Shown here one piece after another: positions 16,321-25,800 of a DNA stretch of 64,000 nt. Both the position numbers and the translations under genes were made by a program. The stretch's first letter is position 1; every line of letters starts with the position of its first letter. The notes under the pieces are model-generated. The model saw only the letters and a program-made list of their open reading frames with translations. It ran no database searches and was not told the origin of the DNA. This DNA is from Pseudomonas baetica (GTDB taxonomy: Bacteria > Pseudomonadota > Gammaproteobacteria > Pseudomonadales > Pseudomonadaceae): positions 124,001-188,000 of the forward strand of contig NZ_JAIHLQ010000001.1 in the NCBI RefSeq assembly GCF_019733355.1, in the 5' to 3' direction.

Positions 16321-18921
16321 CTATGCAGCAGACTGCTGGGGCTGCTTCTTGCGGAGTATGAGCAGGCACATGACACCCAGCAAATAGCCGATCACCCCGC
16401 AGATCGCCAGAAGAGTAGCGGTACGGAAATAGGGCATTTCGAATTGCGCCACTGCCTTATAGTTGCCTGCAGGCATTTCCCAGTACCGGAAGCCGTGAAT
16501 ATCCTTGGCTTGTATTTTGATTCCGCTATCGAGAGTCATCGTCCAGCCTGGAAAGTAAGTTTCATTTTCGAGGAAACCGAATCCGGAGTCAGATTTGACA
16601 ACATATTGAATCTGGTTGGGCTTATACAACGTAAGCCTTACTCGCTCATGGGCGGCACTGTTCTGCGACTTGATAGCGGCGATGGCCTCTTCCGCACCTG
16701 GCTGAGCTTTGAACAGAACCGGCGTCCACGCTTTTTTCGCGTACGTCAGCAAATCAGGATTATCCATGATGTACCGCTGACGAAGAAACTGCATGGGCCC
16801 GGAGTAATCCCCCACCATGTAAATACCGGTGAGGTAACCCTGATAGCCATAGACGTAACCGCGGAACTCATCGCTACGCTCGGCCCGAGTGTCGAGGCCC
16901 TCGATGCGCTGGGTGAGCAGTTTGGCCGGAGTCTCCAGTGACCCGAACTTGCGGAAATGCTTCTCGCCAGTCTCCAGGCTGTTCCAATAAACCTGACCCG
17001 CTTCGATACGTATGAAGTCAGCTACTTGAATTGAGAAAAACAACACGAAAATAATCAGTGGACTCAATTTCAGGCGATGGATGCACAGCGCGACGATAAC
17101 CCACAGGATCATAACGAGCGAGAAGACAAACGCGTCCTGGTTTACCAGCAACGGATCCACAACGAAGTAAGTCAGTACACCGAAAAGGACAAACCTGATC
17201 AGACGATCTTTCACCACGCCAAAGCTGCTTGCCTTGTACTCCTGATAACCGAGCATGGCGAAATATATAAGCGCCAGCGCAATAAACCCACGATAGTCAG
17301 CACTCGGGAATCGGCTGTAACCCAGAGGTGGAAACAACCTGACGATGATGTCGAAAGCCCAGCCACCCATAGCCATGAGCAATGTACAGCAGGCAACAGC
17401 CGCCATTCCCAGATTGCGTTTGAATATGCCCATGTTCACGAAAAAGATGAACACGAACGGAATGATCAGAATGTGCAGCGACCGCATCGAAACATCATTG
17501 GGAAGCCCGGCATAATCAATGCGCTGCATCAGACTCGTCAAATTCACAGGTGAAAAAAACGTTTTCGCCAGGCTGCCAGCCTCAGAGGATCTGGCAATCT
17601 CCCCCTTGAGCATCAGCACTGGGAAAAATGCCGGCGACGCCATTATCACGCCGCTCATCATCAGTGCGCCGCCAATGACAAAGTGTTTCCATGAACATTC
17701 TCTGGCAACAGCGGAGACAAAAATCAAAACGAATGAAATGAACAACATGCTGATCGAAACGCCCGGATATCCGCCTGTCCACTGAAACAGCAACATCAGC
17801 GGAAGGATAATCACCGGAAACGGTTTGACACCGTTCTTCATGAGATCTACCAGACCCGCAAAAATCCACGGTAGAAATACAAAACTGCGCACGATATCAA
17901 GGTGTTCAGAGTTGCAGAAAAATCCGCCAAACAAGTTATAGGCAACACTGCCAATCGTGGCGGTTAAAACATCATGGCCCGCTTTGCGCAAAAGCACGTA
18001 GGCGCCAATGCCTGCAAAAAACACATGAAGCACTTGAAATACAACCGCCGCATGTACGGTGTAGGGCACGTCAAATACATAAAAGAAATAGTTTGGCAAA
18101 TAAAACAGACCCGACTGCATGTTCATCAGCAGTGGGTAGCCCATTCCCTGGAAAGGAACCCACAAGGGGAACTGTCCTAATTGCAGGGACGTCAGCCAGT
18201 AATTGGGAACGGCATGGTAGGTGATTGAAAAGTCCCAAGGAAAGACATTTTGCCCAAACACATGATCGTAAAAAACGTACAAATTCAAAAAAGCCAACAA
18301 AGCGATCACGAACAGCCATGACGGAAGCGAGCGAAACAGGGAGTTCAACTTTTTGGCAAAATGAATCAAAAGAAAAACCAGCAGTGCTGCAGCAACGCCA
18401 GCCGCCGCGCTCAATAATGCCCTGGCCTTGCTGAACTGACTCACATCAAAATGCAGTTCGAGCTCAGGATCAAAAGCGTCCGCGTGCATGTCAATAACGG
18501 TTTTGCCAGAGACGCTGTCTATCTTCTCAATTTGATTGAGCGGCTTGAATGACACTCCGCCTGACAGCAACTCCACACCGAAGAGAGTGACGTTTGTACC
18601 CCTGACCTCAACGCTTCCAGGCGAATTGAAAGGATCCCAGCGAACGGGAGATGCCACAATTGAAAGTGGATAAGCCAAGTGATTATCGCCTTTCTTCACA
18701 GCCAACTGCAGGGAGTTTTCTTCGCTGTAACTTATCCCGTCATTAAAAAACATTTGAGACACGCCGGACACACTCGACACCACGTCAATATTCAGGACGG
18801 GGCGACTAAAAGGCGAAACAAAAATCATGAAACCAAACAAAACCGCAAGAACCAGAATGCCGCGGCAATACTCCGCAAGTGTTTTTTTCTGGAGAATGTA
18901 AGAACGGAAAAAAGCATTCAT
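16321..18921 (-). CDS. YfhO-type polytopic membrane protein, probable GT-C glycosyltransferase
   Basis: An 866-residue inner-membrane protein with an N-terminal helix, an extracytoplasmic segment (about 50-170), then roughly a dozen helices and a C-terminal soluble region ending in one helix and a KKQPQQ tail. The segment FPWDFSITYHAVPNYWLTSL, QFPLWVPFQGMGYPLLMNMQ, SGLFYLPNYFF matches the YfhO family, relatives of lipid-dependent GT-C enzymes such as GtrC-type serotype-converting transferases. It sits divergent from GtrB-like, GtrA and dTDP-amino-sugar genes, so I infer that it transfers the flipped sugar onto O antigen in the periplasm. The gene is visibly more AT-rich than its flanks, a sign of transfer. 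ATG 18921 has no clear ribosome site; GTG 19014 would add 31 hydrophobic residues. Confidence 0.75.
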   Translation of the reverse strand: MNAFFRSYILQKKTLAEYCRGILVLAVLFGFMIFVSPFSRPVLNIDVVSSVSGVSQMFFNDGISYSEENSLQLAVKKGDNHLAYPLSIVASPVRWDPFNSPGSVEVRGTNVTLFGVELLSGGVSFKPLNQIEKIDSVSGKTVIDMHADAFDPELELHFDVSQFSKARALLSAAAGVAAALLVFLLIHFAKKLNSLFRSLPSWLFVIALLAFLNLYVFYDHVFGQNVFPWDFSITYHAVPNYWLTSLQLGQFPLWVPFQGMGYPLLMNMQSGLFYLPNYFFYVFDVPYTVHAAVVFQVLHVFFAGIGAYVLLRKAGHDVLTATIGSVAYNLFGGFFCNSEHLDIVRSFVFLPWIFAGLVDLMKNGVKPFPVIILPLMLLFQWTGGYPGVSISMLFISFVLIFVSAVARECSWKHFVIGGALMMSGVIMASPAFFPVLMLKGEIARSSEAGSLAKTFFSPVNLTSLMQRIDYAGLPNDVSMRSLHILIIPFVFIFFVNMGIFKRNLGMAAVACCTLLMAMGGWAFDIIVRLFPPLGYSRFPSADYRGFIALALIYFAMLGYQEYKASSFGVVKDRLIRFVLFGVLTYFVVDPLLVNQDAFVFSLVMILWVIVALCIHRLKLSPLIIFVLFFSIQVADFIRIEAGQVYWNSLETGEKHFRKFGSLETPAKLLTQRIEGLDTRAERSDEFRGYVYGYQGYLTGIYMVGDYSGPMQFLRQRYIMDNPDLLTYAKKAWTPVLFKAQPGAEEAIAAIKSQNSAAHERVRLTLYKPNQIQYVVKSDSGFGFLENETYFPGWTMTLDSGIKIQAKDIHGFRYWEMPAGNYKAVAQFEMPYFRTATLLAICGVIGYLLGVMCLLILRKKQPQQSAA

Positions 18922-19227
18922 ATACAAAAGACAAACTCTTGGATTTTTAGGAATTCGGAAAAAAACGCTTGCAAAATACAGCACTAGTGCAAAAAAAGCG
19001 AGGCATGGTGGCACGCTTCCAGCGCTGACTTATCAACAGTTTATTGCTATCGCACGGTCTCATCCCCTCGGCAAAAAGCCCTGCGCTTACTCCACCCCTT
19101 ACGCGTCGCGGAGGTCATTTTTCCGCAGCCGCCGATGCTCGAGTTAAGGACGCCGCGCCTGCTCTGCCAATTGTGAAATAAGCCTTTGCCCTTTATCATG
19201 CGGGCAGCCAAAAATTCTGGATAAACC
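18922..19227. other. Divergent intergenic region of the Gtr-like module
   Basis: 306 bases between the leftward YfhO-type gene and the rightward aminotransferase gene. The left 90 bases are A-rich on the + strand and contain a perfect 10-base palindrome GCACTAGTGC (18981-18990). The right part is GC-rich and holds the promoter at 19171-19199. No reading frame here looks coding. Confidence 0.6.
19171..19199 (+). promoter_or_regulatory. Sigma-70-type promoter of the aminotransferase operon
   Basis: A TTGTGA -35 (19171-19176), a 17-base spacer and a TATCAT -10 (19194-19199) stand 28 bases ahead of the ATG at 19228. Spacing and both hexamers are close to consensus, so the operon is probably still transcribed although its first gene is interrupted. 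Confidence 0.6.
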
Positions 19228-20337
19228 ATGGACGCCAAACAACAAATCCCTCTCTTTTCAGCCGTTGCCGCAAACGCGGGCATCGATTTTTCCGAACCCC
19301 TCATGCGTGTCGTCAATCGTCACTGGTACATCATGGGTGAAGAGGTCAAAGCGTTTGAGCGCGAATTTGCCGACTACGTTGGAGTAGAGCACTGCATTTC
19401 CGTTGCCAATGGCTCCGAAGCCCTGGAAATCGCGTTGCTCGGCATGGGAGTTGGCCCTGGTGATCGCGTCGTCACCGTCGCTAATGCCGGATTCTATAGC
19501 AGCACTGCCATCAGAGCAGTTGGCGCCGAGCCGGTTTACGTCGATGTCGACGCCAGCACGCTTACTATGCGCCCTGAATCGCTGAAGCAAGCGTTGAGCA
19601 AGCCGGCGAAAGTTGTCATCGTCACGCATCTTTATGGCCAACTGGCAGATATTCAGAATCTCGCTTCGATCGCCCGAGCATCGGGCGCAGCGGTGCTGGA
19701 AGACTGCGCCCAATAACATGGTGCTCGCTCGCAAGACGGCCAATGTGGCTCCTATGGCGACCTTGCCTGCTTCAGCTTTTACCCGACGAAAAATCTCGGT
19801 GCACTGGGGGACGGAGGTGCGATCGTCACATCCTCGCCAGAGATTGCCGATCGTTTGCTTAAGTTGCGGCAATATGGCTGGGCATCCAAGTACCACGTGA
19901 CCGTGCCTCTGGGGCGCAATAGCCGACTGGATGAGATGCAGGCCGCCATCTTGCGCGTCAAGCTTCCACTGCTCGACCAATGGAACGCAGAACGCCGATC
20001 CATCGCGAAGAAATACTGTGAAGCTTTCGCAGCACTGCCGGTGAAATTGCCCGCCAGCCTGGGCGATGACTTTGTCGCACACTTGTTTGTATTGCGAGTG
20101 GAAAACCGCGAAGACTTCACCCTTTATTTGAAAGAACACGGCATCAGCACCGACATTCACTATCCTGTTCCCGATCATTGGCAAACAGCTTATACATTGA
20201 ATCAGTCGATCAGTTTGCCGGTTACTGAATCCGCCAGTTCGAAACTTGTTTCGCTTCCGTGCTTCCCTGGCTTGACCAATGAGCAAATTGCTCGCGTCAT
20301 CGAAGTCGTCTGCAACTTCTTCAAACAGGGGGTTTAG
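19228..20337 (+). pseudogene. DegT/DnrJ/EryC1 sugar aminotransferase (FdtB/WxcK-like), interrupted by in-frame TAA
   Basis: The frame encodes a 369-residue PLP-dependent sugar aminotransferase except that codon 163 (19714-19716) is TAA. Translation reads ...[26 protein letters not shown]... and then [18 protein letters not shown], with the PLP lysine at Lys188, in the same frame to a normal end at 20337. There is no frameshift. Family members often read EDCAQSHGA here, so a TCA to TAA change (Ser to stop) explains it. The 162-residue product lacks the PLP lysine and should be inactive; only a TTG (19855) offers reinitiation. The family in this context makes a dTDP-3-amino-3,6-dideoxyhexose from the 3-keto sugar, pairing with the WxcM-like protein at 21271. 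A recent null, a sequencing error or readthrough cannot be told apart here. Confidence 0.85.
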
Positions 20338-20338
20338 T

Positions 20339-21274
20339 GTGTTATCGCTTGTTATTCCAGTCTACCGCAACGAAGAATCAATCCCTTCGTTGCTACAAGC
20401 GATAGAAGACCTGAACACTAAACTCCAAGGTGAACTGGAAGTAGTATTTGTTGTAGATGGTAGTCCAGACCGTTCATTCGAACTGCTGCGCGATGCCCTG
20501 CCAACGCAGCCGTTCGTATCACAACTGGTGCTTCTATCGAAGAACTTTGGTTCGTTCATGGCGATCAGGACGGGGCTCCAACACGCCAAAGGCACGACCT
20601 TTGCGGTCATGGCGGCAGATCTTCAGGAGCCTCCGAGCCTTGTTCTGACCATGAACGAGGTTCTGAAAAACCAACCTGTCGATGTGGTTGTAGGAGTTCG
20701 GGAAAGCCGGGAAGACCCGTTTCTTTCAAAGCTTGCCTCGAAAACGTTCTGGGGGCTTTACAAGCGCTATGTCATTCCGGAAATGCCTGCCGGCGGCGTG
20801 GACATGTTCGGCTGCAACCTGGCTTTTCGCGACAATCTTCTGAAGCTGGAAGAGCGCCATAGCTCTCTCATCGCACAGATTTTCTGGCTAGGTTTCCGTC
20901 GAGAGGTAGTGCTCTATTCCCGCGTGGCGCGGGAGCACGGCAAATCGGCGTGGACGCTTCGGAAAAAAGTCAATTACCTGATGGATAGCGTTTTTTCCTT
21001 TACAGATCTGCCTATCCGCTTATTGATCAGGGTCGGCGCGGCTGGCTCGTTTATTTCGTCGCTGTATGGCATCAGCGTAGTTTTTTCCAAGCTGGCTGGA
21101 CTCATTGAAGTACCGGGCTACGCGATGACGCTATTCATGATCACCTTTCTGGGTAGCCTCAATTTACTTGGTCTCGGCGTTGTGGGCTCGTATGCCTGGC
21201 GAACCTATGAAAATACCAAGGGACGTCCATTGGCAATCCCGATGCAATCCCTTGAATTTGGAGTCAACAAATGA
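20339..21274 (+). CDS. GtrB-like polyprenyl-phosphate glycosyltransferase (GT2)
   Basis: A 311-residue inner-membrane family 2 glycosyltransferase of the DPM1/GtrB/ArnC type. The catalytic domain starts at once ([20 protein letters not shown]), with the nucleotide-binding [13 protein letters not shown] and the metal-site motif [10 protein letters not shown], and is followed by two membrane helices (about 230-300). GtrB enzymes move a sugar from a nucleotide donor to undecaprenyl phosphate on the cytoplasmic face. The start is GTG 20339, one base after the aminotransferase stop, with GGGGG six bases upstream. It overlaps the next gene by ATGA. With GtrA (22223) and the YfhO-type protein it completes a Gtr-style trio; the donor is probably the dTDP-amino sugar. 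Confidence 0.85.
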   Translation: MLSLVIPVYRNEESIPSLLQAIEDLNTKLQGELEVVFVVDGSPDRSFELLRDALPTQPFVSQLVLLSKNFGSFMAIRTGLQHAKGTTFAVMAADLQEPPSLVLTMNEVLKNQPVDVVVGVRESREDPFLSKLASKTFWGLYKRYVIPEMPAGGVDMFGCNLAFRDNLLKLEERHSSLIAQIFWLGFRREVVLYSRVAREHGKSAWTLRKKVNYLMDSVFSFTDLPIRLLIRVGAAGSFISSLYGISVVFSKLAGLIEVPGYAMTLFMITFLGSLNLLGLGVVGSYAWRTYENTKGRPLAIPMQSLEFGVNK

Positions 21275-22221
21275 CCGATTCACGTAATTTTTTTGTTCAT
21301 GAGCGAGCGATTTGCGAGTCCCAAACTGTTGGGGCCGGATCGCGAATCTGGGCATTTGCACATGTACTCCCGAATGCAGACATCGGTGAAGACTGCAATA
21401 TTTGTGATCATGTTTTCGTTGAAAATGATGTGGTTATCGGTTCTCGCGTGACACTTAAGTGTGGCGTGCAGGTCTGGGACGGCATCACCATTGAAGATGA
21501 TGTGTTTGTCGGGCCAAACGTGACATTCACCAATGATATCTTCCCACGCAGCAAGGTTTATCCGACCGAGTTCGCCAGGACCATCATCAGAAAAGGCGCC
21601 TCGCTAGGTGCCAACTCGACCATTCTGCCTGGCATTACCATCGGCTCATCGGCAATGGTCGGCGCAGGTTCGGTTGTCACCAAATCGGTGCCACCTAACG
21701 CGATCGTTGTAGGGAATCCGGCAAAGATCATTGGCTATGTCGACGCCAAAGCGACGAATGCCACGACAGTCGAAAGCCCTAGCAAAGTGGGAGCGTCTGA
21801 AGTTTACCCTTGCGGCGTGACCCTGCATCGCATGCTTGAAGCGGTCGATATCCGCGGCAGCCTCAGCGTCGGGGAATTCGAGCGAGACATTCCTTTTTCA
21901 GTGAAACGATATTTCCTCGTTTCAAATGTTCCTACCGCTGAAACCCGCGGTGAACACGCGCACCGTGAATGCCATCAGTTTTTGATCGCGGTGAAAGGGA
22001 CCGTCCATGTGGTCGCCGACAACGGTACAAACCGGCAAGAGTTTGTGCTCGACTCCCACACTCTTGGCTTGTTCCTGCCTGCAATGACGTGGGGCATTCA
22101 GTACAAATACTCGTCTGACGCAGTGCTCCTGGTATTTGCTTCCGAACATTATGAGGCAAGCGACTACATTCGCGATTACGACCAGTTCCTGCTGGAAAAG
22201 AAAGACGCCGGGCAGCTGTGA
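21271..22221 (+). CDS. WxcM/FdtD-like fusion: sugar N-acetyltransferase plus dTDP-ketohexose 3,4-isomerase
   Basis: A 316-residue two-domain enzyme. Residues 1-155 form a left-handed beta-helix acetyltransferase ([51 protein letters not shown], ending [12 protein letters not shown]). Residues 183-316 are a WxcM/FdtA cupin with active-site histidines in [12 protein letters not shown] (226-237). The cupin converts dTDP-4-keto-6-deoxyglucose to a 3-keto sugar, and the other domain acetylates the 3-amino sugar after transamination. Such fusions are known as WxcM in Xanthomonas and FdtD in Shewanella. It depends on the aminotransferase at 19228 for its intermediate step. The ATG overlaps the GtrB stop (ATGA). 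Fuc3NAc versus Qui3NAc cannot be decided from sequence. Confidence 0.88.
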   Translation: MTDSRNFFVHERAICESQTVGAGSRIWAFAHVLPNADIGEDCNICDHVFVENDVVIGSRVTLKCGVQVWDGITIEDDVFVGPNVTFTNDIFPRSKVYPTEFARTIIRKGASLGANSTILPGITIGSSAMVGAGSVVTKSVPPNAIVVGNPAKIIGYVDAKATNATTVESPSKVGASEVYPCGVTLHRMLEAVDIRGSLSVGEFERDIPFSVKRYFLVSNVPTAETRGEHAHRECHQFLIAVKGTVHVVADNGTNRQEFVLDSHTLGLFLPAMTWGIQYKYSSDAVLLVFASEHYEASDYIRDYDQFLLEKKDAGQL

Positions 22222-22222
22222 C

Positions 22223-22624
22223 GTGAATCTGAAAAAACTGACCGAGATAAAATTTTTCCGCTTCTTGCTGACCGGCGGACTCAACACCGCCGCCACTTAC
22301 GCGCTCTATCTGATACTGCTTAACTTCTTCGCTTATACGACAAGTTATTCGATCAGCTACGTATGCGGGATTCTATTGGCCTTTCTTCTAAGCCGATACG
22401 TTGTATTTAAAGAACACCAGGGATTGAAATCGGTCATTTTTTTCCCACTGATTTACCTGGCACAGTATCTGTTCGGCTTATTCGTCGTGTGGTTCTGGGT
22501 AAGGATTCTATTCTTGCCGGAATTTCTGGCACCACTCGCTGCCATTGTTCTTTCGCTACCCCTGACCTACACGTTGAGCAAGCTTGTTTTCATAAAACCG
22601 AAACACTCTGAACCCAAAGTCTGA
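22223..22624 (+). CDS. GtrA-family membrane protein (lipid-linked sugar flippase)
   Basis: A 133-residue protein with four membrane helices in the GtrA pattern: FFRFLLTGGLNTAATYALYL, then ISYVCGILLAFLLSRYVVF, IYLAQYLFGLFVVWF and APLAAIVLSLPLTYTLSKLVF. GtrA proteins are thought to flip undecaprenyl-phosphate-linked sugars outward for O-antigen modification. The start is taken as GTG 22223, one base after the WxcM-like stop; the ribosome site is weak, so translational coupling is likely. It is the last gene of the rightward operon and is followed by a strong terminator. Confidence 0.88.
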   Translation: MNLKKLTEIKFFRFLLTGGLNTAATYALYLILLNFFAYTTSYSISYVCGILLAFLLSRYVVFKEHQGLKSVIFFPLIYLAQYLFGLFVVWFWVRILFLPEFLAPLAAIVLSLPLTYTLSKLVFIKPKHSEPKV

Positions 22625-22679
22625 TCAGGTGCGAACGCCAACCGCATTACATCCTTAGCACAAGGAATAAACCGCCCAT

Positions 22680-22741
22680 AAAAAAGCCGATGTGGATAAT
22701 ACGCTCGCTGTCTCGAACGTATCAGCCTCATCGGCTTTTTT
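22680..22741. terminator. Bidirectional terminator between converging O-antigen operons
   Basis: Arms AAAAAAGCCGATG (22680-22692) and CATCGGCTTTTTT (22729-22741) form a 13-base stem with A and T tracts on both sides. It serves both the GtrA operon and the leftward main operon ending at 22803. The 36-base loop is unusually long for an intrinsic terminator. Confidence 0.8.
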
Positions 22742-22802
22742 ATTGCTCATTCCCTGGCTTAGGCAAGCGCCCTTTCAGAAAGCAGCGCTTGCTCCAACGC
22801 AC

Positions 22803-25800
22803 TTACTCCTGCCCTTCAGAGCTTGCCGAGCGATAACCCTCGCAAGACTTGGCGGCTCGGTCCTTGGCGAGAGAATAAGCCTCGTGCAATGACTTGTGCC
22901 GCTCCAGACGAACACTCGGATCGGCGGGAGTACGGAACAGTGAAGTGGTTTTCGCAACGTAGGTGAACGTGTTGCCGTAACCATACCTCAGCCACAGATT
23001 CCAGTCCTCGAGGTGACTCATATCGGTTTCGAACCCGCCCCGCTCCAGGTAAAGCGAGCGCTGAAACAGCAGGGACTGAATCGGAATGAAGTTGTGATCC
23101 AGCAACGTATCGTAGTCATACTCGTGTTTGTAGTATGACGGCGTCTCATGACTGACTTCGGTGTAGCGTCCGTCAGCTGCGACGTTAGTGCCTACTTCCA
23201 TTGCCGGCGAGTAAGCCGCCACCGAATCGGGTTTATTGGCCAAGGCCGCAACCAGCACCTCGACGTGATCGGAAAACAGCAGATCGTCGTCATCCAGGAA
23301 CATGCAGTAAGTGCCTTTGGCCATTTCCAGGCCGTAGTTGCCGGTGACGGACCGGCCGACTTTGTCCATGCCATAGAAACGAATGGCGCGGCCTTCAGGA
23401 CGCTGGAATTCGGCAACCAGCTCCTTCATCGTTTCACCTCCATCCTCTACCACCACCAGCTCGACATTCGGATAGGTCTGATTCAAAACCGACATGATCG
23501 ACTGGCGCAGGAACTCGTTCCGATTACGGTAAGTTCGAGTAACGATCGTTACCAGCGGCACTTCGGCCAGAGGCTCTCCTACCGTCCAGAATGCCCCGTC
23601 GCGGATCATTTCATAGTCAAAACCGCGGAACGGAAAGTAGGCCTGGCTGTTCGAGCCTTTGCCGGACAGAAAGTGTGGAAACTTACGCACGATCTTGCGG
23701 ATATTGGCGACCAGATCGCGACGCACACCCGCGTAGACTTCAGGTCGGAACAGCAAGGCACTTTGCAGCACCAGCGCACCAAACTTGTCGCTGACATCGC
23801 CATAGCGCAGACGCAGGTAGGCATTCGCCAACGTACTGCCGGTAAACTGGATCGGCTTGACGTGATTTTCATGTTCATAGGTGTAGTGATAGACCACCGC
23901 TGAAGGGCAATACTTCAACTGATAACCGTATGAACGGAACCGGTAAGACAATTCGACATCTTCGCCATACATGAAAATTTCGTGTTCGTAGCCGCCGACT
24001 TTTGCGTAGGCCGAACGTCGGATCAGAATACAGGCATGGGAAGACCAGTTGGTCTCATGGGTGACCGGATCGTAGTATTTAGGATGCTCATAGGGCGCTT
24101 GGCGCAATTCCCAGGATGCAACGGCTCCCAACTTATCCGCGTTCGCAGTCGCAACTACCTTGGCAATCGAATCAGGTGCAAAGACGATGTCGATGTTACT
24201 GATCAGAATAAATTCCGATTGTCCGGACTTGATCGCCCTGTCATGCCCCAGACCAAAACCAACGTTCTCACCTTGAACGACTTCAAACCCTGCAACCTCA
24301 GCGCCAAGCAGTGCTTTCCAACGGAGCAAGTCCTCAACGGTGCTGTCTTTGGAGCCGTTATCGACGAAACACAGATTCAAATGCTGGAGTGGATAGTCCT
24401 GTGCCTTCAGGGAGGCGAAGAATCCATCCACCCATTTGCTGCTGTTATAGGTAACGATCGAGACATCAATGATCGGCTGTACATCGAACACAGGCACATC
24501 CAGCGAGTAGCCAAAACGCCGGTCGGCAATGACTTGCAACGACTTCAGATTGTGTTGCGAGTTGATGACTCGCATGAATTTGGCTTGCACAGCCTTGATG
24601 CAATGCCTCAATCGCATGCGCACGCCAATCAGAAATGGCAACCGCTGATAAATAGGCCGCAGCACGGCGCGAGGATTGCTGAGCCTGTTTCGAAGCGTCC
24701 ACAGCACACGCCGGCCACCGCGAATGGGTCGGGTAAGGCGCCAGGACTTCGAGGCATAAACATCATCGAGTGTGCGTTTGAGCTCTTCAACTTCCGCTTT
24801 GCTCGATTCAATCTGCTGTTGCAGCGACTCGCGCTCAATAAGCAGCAGCTTCTGAATCCGCACAGATTCTTCATTGCCCAAATACGGGTATTGCAACGCC
24901 CCGGTAAAGTTACCTTCTATGATCGAGAGCTGATCATTGGCCACCAGCAACTCATGCCTGACAGCTGCCAGCTCGCTTTGGGTGGCCAGATACGTTTCAC
25001 TCAGCGTGGAAAGATCGACCTGGGCTTCCTCTGCCTTGCCTTCCAGCCAACTGATATAGGACTGCTGACGGAAACTCTCAAGATCCGGATCAAACGCGTT
25101 TCTCGACAGGTCGACAGGCAGCGCTCGCGGCAACCGGGAAAGGTGCGCCGATGGTTCACGGAATTGCGCCTCGCTCAGAAAGTAGCGTACCCGCGCGAAG
25201 TCCAGAACCTGCGCGCGCAAATCCCGGGTGCAAGGTGCCACAGCGCCATGAGCCTGCCACAACGCCGGGAGGTCCTGCGGTTGTTCGACATCAATGGTCA
25301 AACCTGTCCCGCTGTAGGGAGCCTTACCGAGGGTATAAACGGTTTTCCCGGCCAAAGCGGCTTCGAAGCCTGCGGAGGAGTTGATGGTGAATACCACATC
25401 GGCGTCAGCGATCAGATCCGCGATGTTTTCTTCCTTGCCCGCCACTTGGACATGCTCAGGCAGATCCGGCACTTCATCCAGAGGATGGGGCTTGACGATG
25501 ACGGTGAACGGCGCGCCCTCAATCGAAGCCAGAACATGTCGAACATACTCGTCCATGCTGGCAAACGGCGATCCCATGATGATATTGGAATCGTCTTGAA
25601 CCTGAAGCAGGATCAACACCGTCGGGACACGACCGGAATCCTGGCGAGGATAACTTTCTTCCATCTGTGCCAGGTTCGCCAAGGCGGCAACGCTTGGTAC
25701 TCCGCCGGACTTCTGTTGGTACTCGAGGAATTCCGCGCTGAAGCCACTTCGCGCATTCACGCCGCGACTATCGGAGTAGTAAGCCATCGGATTGGGCGCA

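Noticed and set aside
19613..19900. Frameshift in the aminotransferase gene
   Set aside because: The frames before and after 19716 are identical (19717 continues in phase), so it is a nonsense codon, not an indel; the +1 frame here has no homology-like sequence.
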